Source: Nanobdellati archaeon
GTDB lineage: Archaea > Nanobdellota > Nanobdellia > UBA10117
Length of the DNA stretch: 10,086 nt
Reading direction: 5' to 3'
NCBI GenBank assembly: GCA_018304365.1
Contig: JAGVWH010000011.1
Location: 1-10,086 of the forward strand
Below are positions 6,597-10,086 of the stretch, piece after piece (position 1 is the stretch's first letter; every line of letters begins with the position of its first letter). The position numbers were made by a program, and so were the translations under genes. The notes beneath the pieces are model-generated. The model did no database searches. It was not told where the DNA came from and saw nothing but the letters and a program-made list of their open reading frames with translations.

Positions 6597-7918
6597 ACAA
6601 ATTTTACTTTCTTCATACCTCTAATGCTGGATTTCAGCAATGTCCAGCCCGATCCAAAACTGCTTATTTTAGTTTCTCCGTAGCCGCGTTCTTTATACCT
6701 AACAGGTATTTCTATAAATTTTAAATTCAATTTTGCGGCTCCGAATATTAAATTAAAATCTCCAAATTTATCTGTGGGATCAAAAATATTCATTTCCTTC
6801 ATTCTATTATAATTATCTTTTGATATAACTTTTGTACCGCATAAAGTATCTGTTAATTTTTGGTTTAGAATCCAAGAAAATACTATGCTAAAAAATTTAT
6901 TCACTATTAAATTTTTAAATGGCATTGCTTGTTTTTCCATTTGGTAAACAAGGCGCGTTCCATTCACGAATTCTCCTATTCCTTCCGAATATACATCATA
7001 AAATTTTGTTAAATCTTCGGGTGGGGTAGTTAAATCTGCATCGCAAATTATTAGTAAATCGTTTTTGGCAATATCGAATGCCTCGGATACCGCATTCCAT
7101 TTACCTTTTCCGCTTTGCACAAGTAATTTTATGTCTTTTCTCTTGTATTTTTTAATTACGCGCTGTATTTCTTCCCTAGTGCCGTCCTTAGAGTTGCCTT
7201 CTGCAAAAATTATTTCTGTATGCTTACCTAATTTAGGCATTCTCTGAACTGCTAATTCTATATTATCGCGTTCATCTCTTGCGGGAATTATAACACTAAC
7301 CGAAACAGATTTGGTTTTATTAGGTCTTACTCTGGCAACTACATATTTTGTCAAGGCAAATGCCCTTAAAAATGGTACTCTGGCGACATATTTGTTCAAA
7401 AAAGTAGATATTAGCGGTATGTATACTGGTAACAAAAATCTCTCTCCTTGTTTTATTATCTCTATATCAACCGCTTTGAGAAAATCTTCTATATCATCTG
7501 CGCTTAACCAATTTTGTATCGGTTGTATTTCTTTCAGTCCAATTTTTCCTGCTAATTTTAGTATTGGTTCCCAAAAATAATTATGATAGTAAACAATTAT
7601 ACGCGTGTCTTCGTTACAAACTTTTTTCAAATTCTTAAATGCCAAATAAATATCTTCGCTGTAGCCTAAAGATGAGAATATAACATACTCAAACTTTTCG
7701 CTAAGTTCTATATCTTCGGGCTTGGACTGCAGAAAACGGAAATCTGTGCTTTTCTGATCCTCATCAATACCTAAGGCGTCTGAGGTTTTTAATGCTGTTA
7801 TAAATTCGCCGTAACGCAAACCTATCTGTAATACTTTTTGATTTGGCGGTATTATAGATATGCACATATTTCTCAAATCTTCATTATAATACTGTGATAA
7901 TTTTTGCCGCAATCCCAT
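6593..7918 (-). CDS. Fusion protein: methyltransferase-like domain plus GT2 (dolichyl-phosphate-mannose-synthase-like) glycosyltransferase
   Basis: 441 residues. Residues 1-155 resemble a class I methyltransferase fold, but the SAM loop is degenerate: VLQIGLRYGEF (29-39), where intact relatives have an acidic residue and a GxGxG loop. A linker with QNWLSADDI (136-144) leads to a GT2 domain (about 205-440): SVIIPARDERDNI (208-220), EGNSKDGT (240-247), the metal-binding DADLTTPPED (293-302, DxD at 293-295), DTLCGTKV (357-364), GDFNLIFGA (386-394) and GYGETKI (412-418). It lacks the C-terminal membrane helices of many GT2 polyprenol-phosphate enzymes. It probably moves a sugar from a nucleotide donor to a polyprenyl phosphate or a glycan intermediate. 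I chose ATG 7918 because AAGGAG lies 8 nt upstream and the previous stop lies only 2 nt upstream. It is the last gene of the minus-strand run, ending tail to tail with the GT-C-like gene. Confidence 0.88.
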   Translation of the reverse strand: MGLRQKLSQYYNEDLRNMCISIIPPNQKVLQIGLRYGEFITALKTSDALGIDEDQKSTDFRFLQSKPEDIELSEKFEYVIFSSLGYSEDIYLAFKNLKKVCNEDTRIIVYYHNYFWEPILKLAGKIGLKEIQPIQNWLSADDIEDFLKAVDIEIIKQGERFLLPVYIPLISTFLNKYVARVPFLRAFALTKYVVARVRPNKTKSVSVSVIIPARDERDNIELAVQRMPKLGKHTEIIFAEGNSKDGTREEIQRVIKKYKRKDIKLLVQSGKGKWNAVSEAFDIAKNDLLIICDADLTTPPEDLTKFYDVYSEGIGEFVNGTRLVYQMEKQAMPFKNLIVNKFFSIVFSWILNQKLTDTLCGTKVISKDNYNRMKEMNIFDPTDKFGDFNLIFGAAKLNLKFIEIPVRYKERGYGETKISSFGSGWTLLKSSIRGMKKVKFV

Positions 7919-7920
7919 AT

Positions 7921-8868
7921 CTAATTCTCCTTGTACCAAGCTATTGTTCGTTCAAGACCCAGTTCTAAAGGCGTTTTAGCTTCAAATCCAAATTTCTCTT
8001 TTGCAGAACTAGTATCAACGCATCTTCTTGGTGTTCCATCGGGCTTAGAACTATCCCATATTATTTTACCACTATAATTCGTAATTTTACAAATAGTTTC
8101 AATTATTTGTTTTATGGGAATTTCCTTGCCACTCCCTATATTTACTGGCTGTGATGAATTGTAACGATCTGCAGCTAATACGATAGCTTCAGCCGCATCT
8201 TCAACGTATAAAAAATCCCGGGTTGCGCTACCCGTACCCCATACAGTAAGTGTTTTTGCATTATTTGCTAATGCATCTAAACATTTTCTTATAAGCGCCG
8301 GTATGACATGTGACGTCACAAGATCAAAATTATCTCCAGGACCATATAAATTTACAGGAAGTAATTGTATGGCATTGAAGTTATACTGTTTCCTATAAGC
8401 TTCGGACTGAGTTATAAGTATTTTTTTAGCCAAACCGTAAGGCGCAGTTTCTTCTGCAGGATATCCAGCCCATAAATATTCTTCCTTGAGAGGCATCTGC
8501 GCATTTTTCGGATAGGAGCAGGTTGTACCGATAGATATGAATTTATCTACGTTATTTCTATAAGATAACTCCATTAAATTAACGCCCATAACTAAATTAT
8601 CGTAAAAAAACGTTGCCGGTCTTTCCATATTAGCACCTATGCCTCCGATCCTGCCTGCAAGATGTATTACTACGTCTGCTGGAAAAGTTTTAAACATACG
8701 CGCAATATTATATTTTTCAGTGAGATCATATTCTTTTGATCCCGGAACAAAAATATTTTCTTTTTGGATTCCAAATTGCATTAATTTCTTTACTACGTTT
8801 TTGCCCAGAAAACCATTCCCGCCTGTAATTATTATTTTTTTATTTTTCAAATATGTTAATTCCATCAT
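7921..8868 (-). CDS. fcl: GDP-L-fucose synthase (GDP-4-keto-6-deoxymannose 3,5-epimerase/4-reductase)
   Basis: A 315-residue extended SDR enzyme, about the normal length for the family. It converts GDP-4-keto-6-deoxy-D-mannose to GDP-L-fucose with NADPH. The NADP loop is GGNGFLG (16-22), [10 protein letters not shown] follows at 71-80, and the active-site segment is GTTCSYPK (114-121), including the epimerase Cys C117. The catalytic Y144 and K148 sit in PYGLAKK, and the second epimerisation acid H187 is in [17 protein letters not shown] (173-181) is also characteristic. The combination of the TTCSYP, YGLAKK and SHVIPAL elements is diagnostic, so I am confident of the assignment. Its ATG overlaps the TGA of the dehydratase gene (ATGA), giving the pathway order in one operon; a second in-frame ATG follows directly. 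An SD-like GGGG lies just upstream. Confidence 0.93.
   Translation of the reverse strand: MMELTYLKNKKIIITGGNGFLGKNVVKKLMQFGIQKENIFVPGSKEYDLTEKYNIARMFKTFPADVVIHLAGRIGGIGANMERPATFFYDNLVMGVNLMELSYRNNVDKFISIGTTCSYPKNAQMPLKEEYLWAGYPAEETAPYGLAKKILITQSEAYRKQYNFNAIQLLPVNLYGPGDNFDLVTSHVIPALIRKCLDALANNAKTLTVWGTGSATRDFLYVEDAAEAIVLAADRYNSSQPVNIGSGKEIPIKQIIETICKITNYSGKIIWDSSKPDGTPRRCVDTSSAKEKFGFEAKTPLELGLERTIAWYKEN
7927..7932 (-). promoter_or_regulatory. Shine-Dalgarno site (AAGGAG) deciding the fusion gene start
   Basis: AAGGAG on the minus strand, 8 nt before the ATG at 7918, lies inside the last codons of the GDP-fucose synthase gene. It favours 7918 over the in-frame TTG at 7939. It contrasts with the SD-less starts at the divergent promoters. 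Confidence 0.75.
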
Positions 8869-9845
8869 TTCAGCCCCGCTTCGCGCATATCTGCATCTAC
8901 CATTATTCTAACTAATTCCTTAAATGTAGTTTTTGACTGCCAATTTAGTTTAGCTTTGGCTTTTGCCGGATTACCTATTAATACATCTACTTCAGTTGGC
9001 CTATAATAACGAGGATCGATCACCACGTGTTTTTCCCAATCCAAACCCACATAATTAAATGCTTCCTGTAAAAATTCTTTAACGCTGTGCGATTCTCCCG
9101 TAGCTATAACATAATCTTCTGGCTTTTCTTGCTGCAACATAAGCCACATAGCCTCAACATACTCTGGCGTATAGCCCCAATCTCGCTTTGCTTCTAAATT
9201 TCCAAGATAAAGTTTGGACTCTTGCCCTGCCAATATTGAAGCAATACCGCGCGTTATTTTGCGCGTTACGAAAGTTTCTCCTCTGCGAGGAGATTCGTGA
9301 TTAAATAAAACTCCGTTGACTGCAAAAATACCATAACCTTCCCTATAATTTTGTGTTGTGTGATGTGCGAAAGCCTTAGCGCACGCATATGGACTGCGGG
9401 GCCGTAATGGCGTAGTTTCGTCTATCATACCATTATATGTGCCGCCATACATTTCGCTCGAAGATGCCTGATAAAATTTCGTTTTATGCTTTGAATCCCT
9501 TATGGTTTCTAGAAGCCGCAAAGTACCCATACCAACCACATCTGCAGTATATTCTGGCATTTCAAAACTAACTCTTACATGACTTTGGGCTCCTAAATTA
9601 TATATTTCATCTGGAGTTATTTTCCGTATGAGACGACCAAGAAAACTACCATCGGTTAAATCCCCATGAATTAAATGTAATTTTCTTGGCTTATGTACAT
9701 CTCTATATAAATGATCTATTCGTTTAGTATTGAATGTACTCGCTCTTCTTATAATACCCCATACCTCATAATTCTTATCTAATAAAAATTCAGCGAGATA
9801 TGATCCATCTTGTCCTGTTATGCCTGTTATTAGCGCTGTTGGAAT
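8865..9845 (-). CDS. gmd: GDP-mannose 4,6-dehydratase, with non-canonical ATT start
   Basis: An open frame of 326 codons encoding an extended SDR that turns GDP-mannose into GDP-4-keto-6-deoxymannose, the substrate of the next gene product. Seen: [19 protein letters not shown] (residues 3-21, NADP loop), IIRRAS with [30 protein letters not shown], catalytic SSE (129-131), Y153 and K157 in [26 protein letters not shown], and [14 protein letters not shown]. All of these are hallmarks of the family. No ATG, GTG or TTG exists in frame before residue 96, which is deep inside the conserved fold. The conserved N-terminus begins at ATT (9845) followed by PTALITG, directly after an in-frame TGA, with GGTGAT 4 nt upstream of the ATT. 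Genuine AUU initiation, a G-to-T change in the start codon, or an indel could each explain it. The stop overlaps the fcl start. Confidence 0.88.
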   Translation of the reverse strand: MPTALITGITGQDGSYLAEFLLDKNYEVWGIIRRASTFNTKRIDHLYRDVHKPRKLHLIHGDLTDGSFLGRLIRKITPDEIYNLGAQSHVRVSFEMPEYTADVVGMGTLRLLETIRDSKHKTKFYQASSSEMYGGTYNGMIDETTPLRPRSPYACAKAFAHHTTQNYREGYGIFAVNGVLFNHESPRRGETFVTRKITRGIASILAGQESKLYLGNLEAKRDWGYTPEYVEAMWLMLQQEKPEDYVIATGESHSVKEFLQEAFNYVGLDWEKHVVIDPRYYRPTEVDVLIGNPAKAKAKLNWQSKTTFKELVRIMVDADMREAGLK

Positions 9846-9872
9846 TCAAATCACCCGATCGGCGGTTTTCAT
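9846..9872 (-). other. Nine-codon mini-ORF in frame with and abutting gmd
   Basis: ATG at 9872 begins MKTADRVI and ends at TGA 9848-9846. The very next codon is the ATT where gmd begins, in the same frame. The SD-like GGTGAT of gmd lies within it. It could be a leader peptide, the old N-terminus of gmd cut by a nonsense change, or chance. No SD motif precedes its own ATG. Confidence 0.3.
9850..9855 (-). promoter_or_regulatory. SD-like GGTGAT ahead of gmd
   Basis: GGTGAT on the minus strand (GGGTGAT counting one more G) can pair with the ATCACC near the 3' end of 16S rRNA. It ends 4 nt before the ATT at 9845, a workable distance for this part of the anti-SD. It is too close to the out-of-frame TTG at 9849. 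It supports initiation at 9845. Confidence 0.5.
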
Positions 9873-9890
9873 TAAGTGTTAAAAAACTTG

Positions 9891-10086
9891 CTATATTCTC
9901 CTTTGCATATCTGCTAAGAAACCAAATAACAATATTTGTAAGCCCGATATTACCAGCAACATAGATAAAATTGCTGTATTAGGATGTCCTACTTTTGCTG
10001 TGTTGAAATAAATCCAAAAAAGCCACAATCCTAAAATCAAACCGGCGCTAATAATACTGCTGCCAATATATCCAAAGAATTTAAGC
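9891..10086 (-). CDS. C-terminal membrane part of a GT2 polyprenyl-phosphate glycosyltransferase
   Basis: Only the last 64 residues are in the window; the start lies beyond the right edge. They form two hydrophobic helices (about 10-28 and 38-58 of the visible part) joined by a short loop, VGHPNTA, and end in FGFLADMQRRI. This is the usual tail of dolichyl-phosphate-mannose-synthase-like GT2 enzymes. In such proteins a cytosolic catalytic domain (not visible here) is followed by two membrane helices and a short polar end. The reaction would be transfer of a sugar from a nucleotide donor to polyprenyl phosphate. It ends 45 nt before gmd on the same strand and probably belongs to the same transcript. 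Donor and acceptor cannot be told from this fragment. Confidence 0.7.
   Translation of the reverse strand, partial: LKFFGYIGSSIISAGLILGLWLFWIYFNTAKVGHPNTAILSMLLVISGLQILLFGFLADMQRRI

Noticed and set aside
7916-7939. TTG at 7939 as the start of the fusion glycosyltransferase
   Set aside because: It lies within the upstream gene and has no SD; AAGGAG is well placed for the ATG at 7918 instead.
8309-8320. Perfect 12-bp palindrome TGTGACGTCACA, operator-like
   Set aside because: It lies in the middle of the GDP-fucose synthase gene and encodes the conserved TSHV segment with the catalytic His; coding constraint explains it.
9246-9270. Direct repeat of GCGCGTTA within a few bases
   Set aside because: It is a short coincidence in the dehydratase coding sequence with no third copy and no regular spacing.
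9278-9292. Inverted repeat CTCCTC-TGC-GAGGAG that could form a hairpin
   Set aside because: It encodes the conserved SPRRGE segment of the dehydratase and is followed by no T-run or gene end.
9846-9848. TGA recoded as an amino acid, joining the mini-ORF to gmd
   Set aside because: TGA is the natural stop of the methyltransferase gene (5014-5016) and of gmd itself (8865-8867), so a general reassignment does not fit.

Overview
The window is a stretch of a surface-glycan biosynthesis locus: ten protein genes, two of them cut by the window edges, and no RNA gene, insertion sequence, CRISPR array or long repeat that I can see. The DNA is AT-rich by eye, with heavy use of ATA for isoleucine and AGA/AGG for arginine. 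Three of the ATG starts next to divergent promoters have a T/A-rich TATA-like box centred about 25 nt upstream and no Shine-Dalgarno (SD) motif. A gene inside a same-strand run does have one (AAGGAG). This pattern of leaderless first genes and SD-led internal genes suggests an archaeon, perhaps a small-genome or uncultivated lineage. That is inference from signals that are easily met by chance in AT-rich DNA, and an AT-rich bacterium cannot be excluded.

Layout. Positions 1-1380 (minus strand) hold an NAD-dependent sugar-nucleotide epimerase gene overlapping a downstream UDP-hexosaminuronate-type dehydrogenase gene, which runs off the left edge. Positions 1456-2862 (plus) encode a B12-binding radical SAM enzyme. 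Positions 2863-4236 (minus) encode a membrane-anchored alkaline-phosphatase-superfamily enzyme. Positions 4288-6596 (plus) are a two-gene unit, a class I methyltransferase followed by a GT-C-like polytopic membrane protein. Positions 6593-10086 (minus) are a four-gene unit in the order: C-terminal end of a membrane GT2 glycosyltransferase, GDP-mannose 4,6-dehydratase, GDP-L-fucose synthase, and a methyltransferase-like/GT2 fusion protein.

How the genes fit together. The dehydratase and GDP-L-fucose synthase are the two consecutive enzymes from GDP-mannose to GDP-L-fucose. The left-hand dehydrogenase and epimerase resemble pairs that make UDP-N-acetylhexosaminuronic acids. Two GT2 enzymes and a GT-C-like membrane protein could assemble or transfer the glycan on a polyprenyl carrier. 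The radical SAM protein, the methyltransferase and the phosphatase-superfamily protein look like tailoring enzymes for the glycan or its lipid. Substrates cannot be read from the sequence.

Points worth a second look. The epimerase gene lacks about 52 nt that should encode most of its NAD-binding glycine loop, which shifts the frame. The GDP-mannose dehydratase has no ATG, GTG or TTG start; its conserved N-terminus begins at an ATT codon behind an SD-like GGTGAT, directly after the stop of a nine-codon in-frame mini-ORF. One TATA-like box at 4258-4267 sits about 26 nt from start codons on both strands. Both convergent gene pairs end with abutting or overlapping stop codons.
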